A stretch of DNA of 64,000 bases from Adiantum capillus-veneris (taxonomy: Eukaryota; Streptophyta; Polypodiopsida; Polypodiales; Pteridaceae): positions 87,148,680 through 87,212,679 of the forward strand of contig CM043962.1 of NCBI GenBank assembly GCA_014529385.2, written 5' to 3'. This document shows, in pieces, positions 1-12,290 of the stretch (position 1 is the first letter of the stretch; each line of letters begins with the position of its first letter). The notes beneath the pieces are model-generated. The model ran no database searches and was not told the origin of the DNA. It was given only the letters and a program-made list of their open reading frames with translations. Made by a program: the position numbers and the translations under genes.

Positions 1-300
1 ATTTTTGCCTTCTACAGCAGGACCACACAATTATCTTGACTTTCTTCTTAAGCATTCGTATGAACTCGTCAACATCTAGCCTTACACAACAAACCAGTAG
101 GACGATCCGTGGTTGGAGCTCATCCGCCAAAACCCAAAGGCCTTCTGGCAGCTCTGTGTAGCTTGTCAATAAGACCCCATTAAGGTCAAGCACAATCAGC
201 TGGCCAGGTTTAGCAGCCAGACCAGCCGCAAGTGTTGTGTTTGGTTGTGTCTCATCTTGCCACCAAGATCTCACTACAATACCAACAGCCCAAATGGGTG
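1..300 (-). CDS. Partial FCP1/NIF-type HAD phosphatase domain
   Basis: The minus strand is open from at least 290 to the window edge, so the gene continues off the left end. The translation contains LIVLDLNGVLLTSYTE, the motif I block of FCP1-homology (NIF, CTD-phosphatase-like) domains, with DLNG in place of the usual DxDxT. About 50 residues later come VDEFIRML and KVKIIVWSCC, which match the LRPgvdeFL...yeivvWSS block of the same fold. The family acts on phosphoproteins such as the RNA polymerase II CTD. Replacement of the second catalytic Asp by Asn occurs in plant homologues and may mean reduced or altered activity (inference). The 5' end is unresolved: the frame stays open upstream to about 340 and no clear acceptor was chosen. 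The reading is cut by the window, so intactness is unknown. Confidence 0.5.
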
Positions 301-379
301 GTGGAAAATATACAATGCAGACATTATATAAAAAATAGAGCACCACTATGACACAAGAAGTACAAAATTTGATAATGTA

Positions 380-735
380 CTGTACAGAATTTGATACTGT
401 ATTGTAAGAAAGTTGAAGCTATACAGTACCAAATTTGGTAGTATATAGTACCAAATTGGGTACTATATAGTCCCAAACTGAGTACTATACAATACCAAAC
501 TGGGTATTATACAATATCATATTGTGGTACAATATTTCACAGTAGAAGTGTAATATTGGAAAACTGCATTGTACCAAATTGCAGTGTAACATTGGAAAAC
601 TGCATTGTACTATACAGTACCAAATTGGGTACTGTATTGCATTGTAGAAGTATAACATTGGAAAACTGCATTGTACCATAGTGAGCAGTAACATTGGAAA
701 ACTGTATTGTACCATAGTGAACAATTACATTGGAA
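380..735. repeat. AT-rich imperfect tandem repeats (TACCAAATTGGGTACTATA type)
   Basis: Short imperfect units built on agtaccaaattgggtacta recur from about 420 to 510. From about 545 to 725 a longer unit (taacattggaaaactgcattgtacc, roughly 35-60 bp spacing) appears four times. No coding signal. The region separates two minus-strand genes and may be intergenic or intronic. Confidence 0.6.
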
Positions 736-824
736 CACAGTTGATTAAAGACAAAGGCCAAAAGTTGATTGTATTGGTAGAATGAAAAGCACATTGTGCA
801 AAATACATATGCATATGAGAAGGG

Positions 825-2001
825 CTACAGCTTGCATGCACAAGAAAATTGGTCACGGACACGGTTGCGCTTCTTTCTTTGCAGACTAAAAAGCTCTGAC
901 AGGGTCACCAAATCAGTGGAATCACCTGCCATCTTTAGCATAGCATCTTCAGCTTCAGGATCCGCACTCACGTCAGTACTGTCCACTTTTGCATCCTCCA
1001 CTGCCACTTCCTTCTTGGTATCCTCGGGCCCGTCCCCCTTCATCGTATTGCCTACCTTTTCCTTTTCTACCTCTTCCCCCTTCCTGGCCTCCCCCTCATC
1101 CCCTTTCTTGGCATCCTCTACACATTTGTCAGCCTTGGCTTCCACCCCCCTCTTGGCCTCCCCCTCAACCCCCTTCTTGTCCTCCTCCCGCATAGTGGCC
1201 TCTTTCCCTGCACCTTCCCTTTTCCTGTTATCATCCTTGCTAGTGACTTGATCCTCAAGCCACTTGGCAGCAACATCTGATCCATCCAGCTCCACTATAT
1301 GAGGCACTTTACCTCCAACATTGTCTTTATTCCTTTTAGCATCTTTGTCCTCACAGTCACTGTTTTCTTTGTTGTCCCGCATGGTATCACAATGTTGTCC
1401 CTTCTCAGTCCGTTTCCCTTCCACACCACCATGCTTTAAATCCTGGAGGGCATCCCTTATCTGTGCAGTATCCTCATCCTCCTCCCATGCATGACTTGCA
1501 GCAGATTTTGTGGCATCTGGTCCATCCTTGACTGCATATCCATTTTTTCCACCGGGCCCAGCCGCCGCTGCAGCATCCTCTTCCTCTGCAAAAACAGAGA
1601 AAGATAGCACATACTTACAAACAACCTCACATTCAATGCAAGTAAGCATATGATTGTAGAGCACACATATACTTACTCTTCACACAACGATGCCCACCGA
1701 CCCAAGACTTTGCCACCTTGGGGATCACCATGTTACAACCAGGTTTGGCACAATGATCCCTGCTTAGTAGCAAAGCACTAAATCAAAGGGGGTGATACTG
1801 ATTTTGGCACTCAAGCATAAAGGTTCCTACAAATTTTGCAGACTCCAAGAGCTCAACACATGCAACACACATTCCAAACACATGGATAATCTCCCCCGAA
1901 GCAACAACATGGGGCTTAGGATATAACATAAATCTCTTCCCGCGCTGAACATCAGCAATCATCTGCTTCACAAATAGAACATGCCTCGTGATTCCTTCCA
2001 T
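825..2001 (-). CDS. Multi-exon gene, Cys/His motif and Lys/Glu-rich tail; function unknown
   Basis: The last exon runs 1585 to 825 and is Lys/Glu/Asp-rich and low in complexity. It contains an Ala run (AAAAAGPGG) and a basic cluster QRKKRNRVR near the C terminus (possible nuclear signal), and ends in TAG. It is preceded by a convincing intron, 1676-1586 (GTAAGT...TTTTTGCAG, 91 nt). Across it the frame continues into an exon with HCAKPGC...GGHRC, a possible zinc-binding motif. That exon probably begins just after an AG at about 1763. A further open stretch, 2001-1783, starts with ATG (MEGITRH...) and includes CVACVELL; it is likely an upstream exon, but its donor is unclear. I do not recognise the family. 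Exon phase agreement and splice consensus support a real gene; expression is unknown. Confidence 0.45.
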
Positions 2002-2039
2002 GTTGCCTCCAGCACATCATACTCAGCCCATTGTCAGCC

Positions 2040-2425
2040 AGCAACAATACAAACAGTCCCAAATTAGAACCCAAAAGCTAGCAGACAGTAGCAAAGGCAT
2101 CATGCTACCAATTAGTACCAAAATGTAGCAGACAATACCAAGGCCATCATACTACCAATTAGTACCAAACAATAGCAGACAGTACGGAAGGCCATTATAC
2201 TACCAATTACTACAAAAAACTAGTAGACAGTACCAAGGCCATCACCAATTAGTACCAAAAACTAGTAGACAATACCAAAGCCATCATACTACCAATTAGT
2301 ACCAGGAACTAGCACACAGTACCAAAGCCATCATACTACTAATCAGTACCAGAACCTAGCAGACAGTACCAAAGCCATCATACTACCAATTAGTACCAAA
2401 AACTAGTAGGTCATCAATGCAAGAA
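2040..2425. repeat. Tandem repeat, about 60-bp unit
   Basis: Units of the form catcatactaccaattagtaccaaaaactagcagacagtaccaaggc recur about seven times with small indels. It shares the AGTACCAAA word with the 380-735 repeats, which suggests related origin. No ORF. Confidence 0.65.
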
Positions 2426-2439
2426 GACAATCGTAAACT

Positions 2440-3140
2440 ACCAAATGTCATGGATTCTTGAGAGTCAGTCTCGCTGCCTGCATCATTGCCTATGTCATCG
2501 CTTACATCATCGCTAGAAGACTCTAGAAGAATCTAGAAGGATCTAGAAGATTCTAGAAGTATCAAGGAGATTTTAGACGTTTCTAGAAGCATGGAGAAGA
2601 TTCTGGAAGAATCTGGAAGTTTCTGGAAAGCTCTAGAAAGTTGAAGAAGGATCTAGAAGGTTCTAGAAGAACTAGAAGGATCAAGAAGTTTCTAGAAGCT
2701 TGGAGAAGATTTCGAAAGAATCTAGAAGTTTCTGGAAAGCTCTAGAAAGTTGAAGAAGGATCTAGAAGGTTCTAGAAGAACTAGAAGGATCAAGAAGGTT
2801 CTAGAAGATTCTAACCTCCTCAAGAAGAACCTAGAAAGTCCTAACCTCCTCAAGCACTAGTATAAATAGGGGTCTTGGGCCACAAGCCCCTCAGTCTTGC
2901 CAACACCAGTTGCGAGGCTCCTATGAGGAAATCCCTCTTCTAGTTCTTATGTTCAAGTCTCATCCTTGCAATCAAGCCTTGTCTTGTAATCAAGTCATGT
3001 AATCCAAACCTTGTATCTAGCTCTCTTAATAAATGTATTAAGTCTTGTAATCAATATTACGCTTATCATCAAGTCCAAGTTCTTGTACATTGTGAGCGCC
3101 TCCTCTCGCTCTCTTCTAGATCTATACGCGCTCATAATAG
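2440..3140 (+). repeat. Putative 5' LTR/leader of gypsy element 1
   Basis: The order is TTCnnGAA array, TATAAATAGG (2861-2870), AATAAA (3028-3033), then a possible PBS-like TTTGGCAAGACC near 3143 and the gag ATG at 3180. This is the expected U3-R-U5-PBS order. No matching 3' LTR was found downstream, so the boundaries are estimates. A possible start is TGTCATGG near 2446. Confidence 0.45.
2500..2845 (+). promoter_or_regulatory. Dense TTCnnGAA (heat-shock-element-like) array
   Basis: The stretch is built from TCTAGAAG and TTCTAGAAG words. Many contain TTCnnGAA, and 2546-2558 is a full GAAnnTTCnnGAA site (the plant heat-shock-factor consensus). A block starting TTCTGGAAAG is duplicated with a 109-bp period (2621 and 2730). 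The array ends just before a TATA box at 2861. It probably lies in the U3 of the gypsy LTR that drives the downstream gag; function is inference. Confidence 0.55.
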
Positions 3141-3179
3141 TTTGGCAAGACCACCATCTCTTAATCTTCTCAAGCCATC

Positions 3180-4055
3180 ATGGAGCCGACGGTGGAAGGT
3201 GTCATCAGCGCATTGCAAAGCATCCAAGCTCAGTTACAAGAACTTCGCAAGAGTAACGCTCAACTTCAAGTAGGGCAACCACTAATCTTGGGACCGACGT
3301 TGCAAAATCTTGAGCGTCAAATTCAAGAGCTTCAAGAGACAAGCACACATCAAGCACAAGCTGCAAGATCTAGCTATTCTCAACAACATAAGAAGGAATC
3401 GAAGATCAACATGCCTGAAAAATTTGATGGGACTAGATCAAAGTTTAGAGGTTTTCTCCAACAAGTGCGTCTCTTCATTCGAATGCAACGAGAGTGTTAT
3501 CCAGATGATTCCTCTCAAGTAGGACTTATTGGGATCCTCCTCTCGGGTACGGCTCTCTCCTGGTTTGCTCCCTTACTTGAAAAAGAAACTCCTCTTCTTC
3601 ATGACTTTGAAGCTTTTGTGCGGGAGTTCTCTGCAACCTTTGGGGATACTGATAGAGCAAGGGTTCCTGAAACCAAACTTAGAAATCTATGCCAAGGATC
3701 AAGACCTGCATCCGTCTATGCATCCAAATTTCAACAGCTCACTTGTGATCTGACTTGGCATGAGGAATATTTCATTAGCCAATTTCGGTGGGGATTAAAG
3801 GATGACGTAAAAGATCTTTTATTGACTATGACAAAGGTTCACACACTAAGCGAGTTCATCTCTCAAGCAATAGAATGTGATAATCGACCATTTGAGAGGA
3901 GACAAGAGAGGCGTCTTGGGGCACCATTGCGACCCCAAAAAGAAGTGACACATAATGGCTACACACCTCAACAGGGCCATGAATCAAGCATTGAGCCCAT
4001 GCAAATTGATTCAGCACGGTTTCAACCCCTCTCAGCCCATGAGAAGCAAATGTGA
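3180..4055 (+). CDS. gag: Ty3/gypsy gag (element 1)
   Basis: A 291-codon ORF encodes the retroviral-type capsid precursor. Residues about 1-65 form a heptad-like Gln/Leu coiled coil. The centre has the retrotransposon_gag pattern (GTALSWFAPLLE ... FEAFVREFSATFGD ... YASKFQQL). The ORF ends at TGA (4053-4055), but the same frame continues into a CCHC knuckle, CMYCGEQGHIVQ then TAG then C. The stops at 4053 and about 4105 therefore look like nonsense mutations within a longer gag. The ATG at 3180 follows the leader directly. Intact capsid domain, truncated product. Confidence 0.8.
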   Translation: MEPTVEGVISALQSIQAQLQELRKSNAQLQVGQPLILGPTLQNLERQIQELQETSTHQAQAARSSYSQQHKKESKINMPEKFDGTRSKFRGFLQQVRLFIRMQRECYPDDSSQVGLIGILLSGTALSWFAPLLEKETPLLHDFEAFVREFSATFGDTDRARVPETKLRNLCQGSRPASVYASKFQQLTCDLTWHEEYFISQFRWGLKDDVKDLLLTMTKVHTLSEFISQAIECDNRPFERRQERRLGAPLRPQKEVTHNGYTPQQGHESSIEPMQIDSARFQPLSAHEKQM

Positions 4056-5900
4056 CACATTAATGGCTTATGTATGTATTGTGGAGAGCAAGGGCACATA
4101 GTTCAATAGTGTCCAAGGAAGAGAAGGATGAAGGTTCATGGTGGAATGGCCTCAATGTGTTCGAAAAACATGGACGTCCAACCCCAATAGAGACCGACCG
4201 GTTGGACGAAAGACATGCAAAAAAAGGTCTCTTTCTTCCCGCTGATTCCACTTGAAGTTTTATGCTACCAATCAAGATCCATATGCCGGGTAGGCACATG
4301 GATTGTGAAGCATTACTAGATTCAGGCGCAACGGTGTGCTTCATGGACAAAGAATTTGCAAAAGAACAAGGCATACCACTTGTGGAGAAGTCTAATCCAG
4401 CAACTGTAGAAGTCATTGATGGTCTTCCCCTTGCTTCAGGGGATGTCAGGTATGAAACTCGCCCCATAGAAGTAACATTGTAGGTGCATGTTTCAAGAAT
4501 AGCGTTCAATATTATACAAAGCCCAAGCAGTCCAATTGTTATTGGGCTACCGTGGCTTGAATTACATAATCCTGATATCGATTGGAGGGTTCGGAGAATT
4601 GAACCATGAAAAGTCCAAAAGAAGAAGGGAAGGCATAATAGGCCTATACATCTTGGAGCCAAGGTCTTCATGCGTGCAGCCAAAAAGTATCCAACTTTCC
4701 TGATATTTACAACACCAACCAACACGTTGAAAACAAAAATCATGGAGGCATTGCCACGTCAATATCAAGATTACAATGATGCTTTTGAGAAGAAGAATGC
4801 AGACCTCTTACCGGAGCATCGACCCTATGATTGTGCTATAGAGCTTTAGGAGGGAACCCAACCCCCTTTTGGCCCAATATACAAGCTGTCTCAAGATGAA
4901 TTGGTAGAATTATGGAAAAATATTGATGAGAATCTTGCTAAGGGGTTCATACGGCATTCAAAGTCCCCAGTAGGAGCTCCAATACTCTTTGTAAAAAAGA
5001 AGGACGGAACTCTCCGGATGTGCGTGGATTATAGGGGCCTAAACAAGATCACCGTCAAGAATTGCTATCCCCTTCCCTTGATACCAGAGCTTCTTGAGCG
5101 CCTTGACAAGGCAAGAATATTTACAAAAAATAGTCTTCGTGGTGCTTACAACCTAGTCAGAATCAAAGAAGGTGATGAATGGAAGACAACCTTTCGGACA
5201 AGGTATGGCTACTTTGAATATACCGTCATGCCATTTGGTCTCACAAATGCCCCAGCTATTTTTCAATTTAATGAATGATATCTTTCGGGAGTATTTGGAT
5301 TATTTTGTGGTAATATATTTGGATGATATCTTGAAATTTTCCAAGGATCAAGAAGAGCATGAACACCATGTACGATTAGTGCTTGAAAAGCTTTGTGCAT
5401 CAGGGTTATATGCAAAGTTGGAGAAGTGCTCTTTTCATCAATCTAAGGTGGAATTTCTTGGTTAAGTATTTTTTGAAAAGGGAACCTCCATGGATCCAAA
5501 GAAGGTTCGAACCATCCTTGATTGGGAGACACCCACCTTGGTAAGAGATGTTCAATGTTTCCTCGGATTTGCAAATTTTTATCGTATCTTTATACAGGGA
5601 TACTCCAAGGTGGTTACAACACTCACAAGGTTGACATGCCATAATAAGTTTGTCTGGGACTCAGAGGCCGCGAAAGCATTTCAGACTCTCAAGCAAGCTT
5701 TCACGACCGCACCTATTCTAATTCACGCAGATCCTACAAAGCCTTTCATCCTAGAAACAGACGCTTCAGATGCTTCTATGCACGTTCTACCAGCTCTTAC
5801 TCACTCCAGACATGAGGGGTAAGTTCTTACCTATAAAATGAAGCATTTTGAATACCACTTTGTCCACCACCAAGGATGTAGGGGGCATGACAACATAGGG
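4056..5900 (+). pseudogene. pol: Ty3/gypsy pol remnant (PR-RT-RNase H), element 1
   Basis: Pieces in order: aspartic protease (4262-4483, with LLDSGATVCF), reverse transcriptase (4901-5465, with [18 protein letters not shown] and YLDDIL), and the start of RNase H (5490-5822, with LETDASDAS). Protease and RT start share one frame. A frameshift near 5265 moves the palm into another, and a TAA (5463-5465) interrupts the RT/connection join. After 5830 only fragments with many stops remain, and no integrase was found. The element is therefore dead and 3'-truncated. The lineage within gypsy is not resolved because the chromodomain/integrase part is missing. Confidence 0.8.
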
Positions 5901-7177
5901 TAATCTGGGAGTTTTTGAGAAGAACAACACTTGCACCAGCCACATCGGGCTTCCAGATTACACAAAACAAGAACCATGGGCTCATCTCAAGTAAGTGGAC
6001 ACATTGGTGGTATCAAAAGTGCAATTGCAGGCAGATTTCTTGACCTAGTATCTTCGGCACGTCAAGGATAATATGGCTCCAATTGGAGCCATATTTGATC
6101 CACTTGAAGTTAGCATCATGTAGAAGCCTGGTAGAGAACTGGGGGTCTATTAGAGGTATCCTCATCAAGCTATGCAAAGAAGGACCATGTCCTTGTTGCA
6201 AAGTGACATTCATTTTCATGAAATATATTGACTCATTTGACTTCAAACGTCAGAGGGACTTTCTAACAGCTATATCTAACCTACACTAGCCTCTTGGGGG
6301 TCAACAATCACAAGTTGGTTGCCTAAAAATCCAATCCTACTTTGATAGGGGCCATCCGCTTAAAAAGAATCAACACCAAGTGAAAAAAAATAGGATAAGG
6401 GCCACATTTGACCTTCATTACACTAATATAAGCTATATATAGCAAATTTGGGGCAAAAGATGCTAATCCAGGCAAAAGTTCTCTTTGGCATACTTAAGAT
6501 AATATTTCTCACACAAAGTACTTTTTGCACTTTTGATTGCATAAGCATGATCTCCATAGCCTTCACATACCTTCTATAAACCTGGGACTCACACATCATG
6601 CATTCACTTCACTATGTTGCACTTTTCTATCATAGTTACATAAAAGCGTGCACACAAAGGACTTTTGGACCACATCTTAAGCTCAAAATCTCCATAGAGA
6701 TTAGTTAGCACTTATTTGAGTTACACAAGATACATCAAGCCAAAAAAGTTCCAATTCATTGCAAGTTTATCTTGAGCGCGTTGAAGATAGACCAATGACA
6801 TATTGAGCTTTTTCTCATCAACTTTTATCATGAATGTGGTTATATGGTCTATGTCAATATCCATATCAAGTTTCATCAAGTTTGACCAAGCTTAACTCCT
6901 AGAAACAAGCACAAGCTCTAATTGCAAAAAAAGAGGACATAGATTTGCTTGTAACTCTCACCACAGAGCCAAGAAAGCCATCCAACTTCATACATATCAC
7001 TCACATCATCAACACAACCTATACATTCACTTTGGAAAAAAATTTCAATCATATGCGCATATCTACATCTTTGACGTGCCAAAAGATTTTGTGTTTTTTG
7101 CATTCAACTGTTGTTATTGCATTTCTACTTGTTAGTAAAGGTTGGAACAAGTTTGAGAGACACTTTCTAATGCTCTC
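5900..7177. other. Decayed retroelement DNA, no gene
   Basis: Only short ORFs are present, and none shows a recognisable motif. It is probably old retroelement sequence joining element 1 to the coiled-coil remnant downstream. A direct word pair (atggctccaattggagccat, about 6072) is palindromic. Confidence 0.4.
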
Positions 7178-9700
7178 ATGATAGGATCTCTCTCATCATG
7201 CTTGGGGCCTCCGAAGAAGAAAAGTATGAAGTCTCAGTTGGCAGAGTTGCCACCGTACCAAGTAGAGGAACAATCTCTCAAGGAAGCTAACGTTACCTGG
7301 CTGGCTAAAAACCAATTGGAGCACCAAAAAGTCATTGTTTACCATGGGACCTTCAAAAGTGCTCAAGTGGAGTTTCAAATGTTACCAAAAGAAGCCACAG
7401 ACTTAGCAAAAGAAGACACAGTGAGACCTTTGTGGAAAAAAGCTAGGCCTTAAAGATTATATCCAGCTAAAATCATGCAAAATCAACTATCAAAGAGCAT
7501 ATGAGCTGATACATGATATCAATGAAGATGGTCAAGCCACAATATTAGATCTTAACAACACTCGAGTGGAAATAAACATCATAGTGGAGCAAATAGCTGA
7601 TGCATTGAAGTTTCCAAAGGGTGGAAATCCTATGAGAGACCGCCAACTGGCAACCACGGCTATCTTCACACACAAATCATCACTGACAAAGGAAAATAGA
7701 GCGAGCAATTTGACACTATCAATTGCATTTCCATTTCACCACGGTCACCTCAGTATACATGCCCAACTCCTACACTAACATACACTTTTACCCAAGCATG
7801 GAGAAAGAAGGGGTCTACTGAAGTTAACCATGCCCAATACATCCATACCACCTTAACACATGTCAAAAAGCCAAAGTAAATATCATTCTTTGGGGTACCA
7901 GAGGTACTTACCAGAATAGCCTATCATGATTTAGGCCAAGCAAAGCATTTACCACCAGCCCCTTAGCAGAACTATGGCTGGATAGCAAGATGGATGTGGA
8001 GGAGGAGCACATACCTCCTAGGGAACCACTTGCTTCTACAAGATTGAGGAGAATACTTTTCAAAGCATTTGAAGAGGAACCAAAGGAGGAAACGACCACC
8101 ACATCTATTTCACCAGAGAGCGACAAAGATCTAGAAGATGAGCATGGGGATCATCTAGAGAAAAGAGCAAAGGAAAAGGGAAAGTCCAAGGTTGAAGGCC
8201 ACACCCCACAATACAAATTGAGGAGCCGGCACAAAGAATGGCCAAAATAGAAAGAGAAGCATCAACCTTTGAGCTTGAAAGAGGGCTTATGGGAGATTTT
8301 GTGGAAAAATGGCAACCCAACTAAAAGAAGATAAAGCTCTGCACTAAGAATCCACTGTACCGCCAACACGATAACCCACTAGCTGGATTGGAATCGCTCT
8401 ATGAGGAAGAAGAGACTCAAAGAGAGCAAGCCAAGGAACATATCATTGAAACAACAAAACCACAAAAACCAATGTTTGAAGACGTGCCTAAAGAAAAGCA
8501 GGAAGCCACACCCACCACCATCCCTACAATGCCTGAAGAGTAACCTCCACAAGAGGAGCCAAGCACTCACAATGAGGAATTTTTTGAAGTACAAAACATA
8601 TGTTCTAGAGGTGTTGAAAGATCCCATACAAATTGAACAAAAACCTATTGATCAGTCATCGCAAGTGAAGTTACCAAAAGAAGTGATGGTTGGACCATCA
8701 CACCAACAAGAAGCAATTACTTCTCGACAAGTTGAGAACTTGGAAGAAATAGATGAATTTTCTAGATATGCACATGAGGTTGTGGATTGAATGAAAGCTG
8801 AAGTTTATGCTCACCACCAGAAGATCCATCACCTCCAGCAGCAGTTAAAGCTCACAATGACAAGGCTTGAGGTAGCTGAATCCTTCAACGATGCATTTAA
8901 CAAGACAATGGAGACCAACAACAAGAAATTGGAAAAAATGACAGCCAAAACTGAAGCAAAAATAAAGGCCTGAATATTAACAACACAGCAAACTCAACTG
9001 CTCAATCAGCTAGAGAAAACTCCCACTATGGCTAAATTACAAAACATTGATAAATCCTACAAAGGCCTTGAGCAGAAGACTAAAGAACTTGAAATGGAAA
9101 TCAAGCTCGACCAGATGTAACAATAAGAGCTCTCTAGAGGATTTATGTAAAGAGCAGAAAGCTATCACAAGGAGATAAACCATCTCAAGGAGGAGCTTTG
9201 AGATTTTAGAAAAGCTCGAGAGGCCATAAAATCTCAAGCATCTACTTTCAGGACGGACCATTTAAAAATTGCAATGAGAGATACAGACACTTTACAATTC
9301 ATGAGTTTTGAAGATCATTGGTTACACAAGATGAAACCGGACCCTCTGCACCTCTAGCAACTTTAACAGTAGCAGAAGAGACCTTGCTTAAAAAGAAAAT
9401 AAAAGATGAGACTAAGTAAGTGTGGAAGGATACCATGCAATGGGTGGAGAGAATTATTCACTCAATCAATGTCAACCTTCTTATAGAGGAAAATATCAAT
9501 GAAGAGTGGCATCAAGAAGCTCCCCCCCTACCCTCTAATCATGTTTTAAGTGTTGCAAATCAAAGAATCGAGGACCTTGCCCATAATTCATCTATGCTAC
9601 ACTTTCCATGGTGCAAAATTTGGCTAACAAGACACCCAATGTATCTTATTCTTTATACCAATGCCCCAATGGACAATAGGAAAGATCCGATGTAGTGTCC
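7178..9700 (+). pseudogene. Decayed coiled-coil/charged protein of probable retroelement origin
   Basis: Open pieces on the plus strand lie at 7178-7453, 7566-7778, 7990-8250, 8401-8790, 8791-8973 and 9420-9695. 7990, 8401 and 8791 share a frame, and 8401-8973 is broken only by one TGA. The products are rich in Lys/Glu with heptad repeats (for example VYAHHQKIHHLQQQLKLTM), i.e. coiled coil. No enzyme motif is visible. The pieces could be gag or an extra ORF of a large derivative whose 3' LTR may be the one at 16315. I do not recognise the family. Confidence 0.35.
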
Positions 9701-9823
9701 AGCCCCAAGTGTCTGTAGCTGGTAGAAGCATGCCATCATCAAGCAAAAACGACCAACTTGGCTCAATAACCCTTGATTCCCACCACCACCAAATGGCAAG
9801 CCTATTGAACATCATATGGTGGA

Positions 9824-10037
9824 GAATATCTCATTTATGATAAAGCTCTTCCGTGGGATACCCGATTTGGCCTGCATCATGCTGGTAAAAATTTCCAAGA
9901 TGCTTCTCACATGCTTACATACATTCCATCAAGATGACCAGATAGATGCAACATCGATTTCTTTTCTTGAAGGCAATCATGGATTATGCTACGACCTGTC
10001 AGAGCACCCGTCTGAGAAGAATATCTCATATATGATA
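9824..10037. repeat. First copy of a 195-bp tandem duplication
   Basis: The unit starts GAATATCTCATTTATGATAAAGC at 9824 and begins again at 10019 (195-bp period). The second copy is interrupted after TGATA (10033-10037) by the copia element and resumes at 15800-15982 with about 90% similarity by eye. Both copies keep an open frame (MIKLF...LLTCLHTFH...FLEGNHGLCYDLSEH) of unknown function. Confidence 0.8.
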
Positions 10038-10229
10038 TGAAGGAGTACGAGCGGAAGTGCGACGTGAGAGAGAGTGCGAGAAGAAGAGCACGACGATATG
10101 GTGAACTCGCTCTACTGTGATGTGTAGAGCATAGTGATTTCTTATTAGGTTTTTACAAAAGAATATGTGTACATACCTGGCGGCCTGCCCACTTACCTGG
10201 GCGACCACATTGGGCTTTATTCCCCAACA
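10038..10229 (-). repeat. Copia 3' LTR (192 bp)
   Basis: It starts TGAAGGAGTACGAG and ends TTCCCCAACA on the plus strand, aligning gap-free with 15608-15799. It is short for a plant copia LTR. Confidence 0.93.
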
Positions 10230-10241
10230 ACCTCCCACTTA
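10230..10241 (-). other. Copia polypurine tract
   Basis: On the minus strand AAGTGGGAGGT directly precedes the 3' LTR TGTTGGGG. This is the expected site for plus-strand priming. Confidence 0.8.
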
Positions 10242-12083
10242 AAGTCCAATGTGGTACTTTAAGTGTGAGAGAAGCTACTATACAAGCTAATATACAAGAG
10301 ATGTAAAGAAGTGATGTACTACCCTACACCTAACTGCTTGCAAAAATGCGCAAAGCTCTCTGAGGGAAGTCCTTTTGTAAGTAGATCAGCAGGATTTTCT
10401 GTGGTGTGAACTTTGACAAGGTGAAGTTGCTTATCCTCGAGCATTTCCCTGATGAAATGATACTTCACATCCACATGCTTTGTCTTTGAGTGATAAACTG
10501 GATTGCAAGCCAATTGTATAGCACTTTGACTATCACAATATAACACAGGCATCTCTTCTTTGATTCCCAAATCTGTTACTAGTCGATTAAGCCAAATTGA
10601 TTCTTTGCATGCCTCTGATGCTGCAACATATTCAGCCTCTGTAGTAGACTGAGTAACACAATCTTGTAATCTAGAATGCCATGATACTGCTCCACTAGCC
10701 AATGTAAAGACATACCCTGACGTAGACCTTTGGTTGTCTAAGTCACTTGCATAATCTGAGTCTGTAAAACCCTTTACACTTAGCTCCTGACCCCCATAGC
10801 ATATACACATACTCTTTGTAGCTTTCAGGTATCTCAATATTCCTTTCACTGCCTCCCAATGTTTCTTGCCTGGGTTTGACATGTATCGACTTACTACTCC
10901 CACTGCAAATGCAATGTCTGGGCGAGTAGCAATCATTGCATACATCAAACTACCCACTGCAGACGCATATGGAATCTTATCCATTTCAGCCTGTTCTTCC
11001 TCAGACACAGGACAATCTTGTTTGCTAAGTTTCACATATGGTGGAAGTGCAACACTCAGTGCCTTTCCCTTCTCCATATTGAAACGTTGCAAAACCTTGT
11101 CAATATACTCTGTTTGAGATAACCAAATCAACTTCTTTGATCTGTCTCTCTCAATGCGCATACCAAGTATATGACTTGCCTCACCCATGTCTTTCATGTC
11201 AAACGATTTTGCCATCTTTGACTTCAAAGCTGAAATTTCTTCCAAGTGCTTGCCAGCAATCAACATGTCATCCACATACAAAATAAGGATCAGCCAACTG
11301 CCATCCTTAGCCTTCTTTGTATATAGACAGTGATCGAACTCACTACGTTTGTAGCCTTGAGAAAGCATAAACTTGTGGAATTTATGGTACCATGCCCTCG
11401 GTGATTGTTTTAAGCCATAAAGACTCTTTAACAACTGGCATACCCAATCTTCCTTGCCTTTCTCAACAAACCCTTCTGGCTGCTGCATGTAAATTTCCAC
11501 ATCTAAATCACCATGCAAGAACGCTGTCTTGACATCCATTTGGTGCAACACCAAATCTAATATGGAAACCAATGCAAGAAAGCATCTCAATGTAGTCATC
11601 TTGACCACCGAAGAGAAGACTTCATCAAAGTCAATGCCTTGTTCTTGCTTAAAGCCCTTGGCAACAAGCCTTGCTTTGTACTTTGGCTGACTATCATGAG
11701 CGGTGATCTTATACCTGTAAACCCATTTACAAGGTAGAGCCTTTTTGCCCTGTGGTAATTTAACTAGCTTCCACGTCTTGTTTTTATGCATAGCTGTCAT
11801 CTCTGACTGCATGGCCAATTGCCAATTCCCGGAGTCCTTCATTTGCACTGCTTCCTTGTAACATGAAGGCTCATTGCAATCAATCAACATGACATAGTTC
11901 ATAGATTGAACAAACCTATCAGGAGGTCGCGTGACACGTCCAGATCTACGCACAATAGGTGGCTCAGGCTCAGCCACAACCTGTCGTTCCACTCTATCCT
12001 GTCCTTGCTCCTCTTGAGCCCTGACATTTTGTCTTGCACGTGCAGGTCCATCTTCTTGGAAGACAACTCTTCTAATCTCCTCA

Positions 12084-12290
<207 letters not shown>

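Noticed and set aside
796-1251. Plus-strand Ser/Pro-rich ORF of 151 codons
   Set aside because: Antisense of the Lys/Glu-rich exon 1585-825; the minus strand has the splice-supported gene.
4060-4743. 227-codon minus ORF
   Set aside because: Antisense to the protease region of gypsy element 1; no domain.
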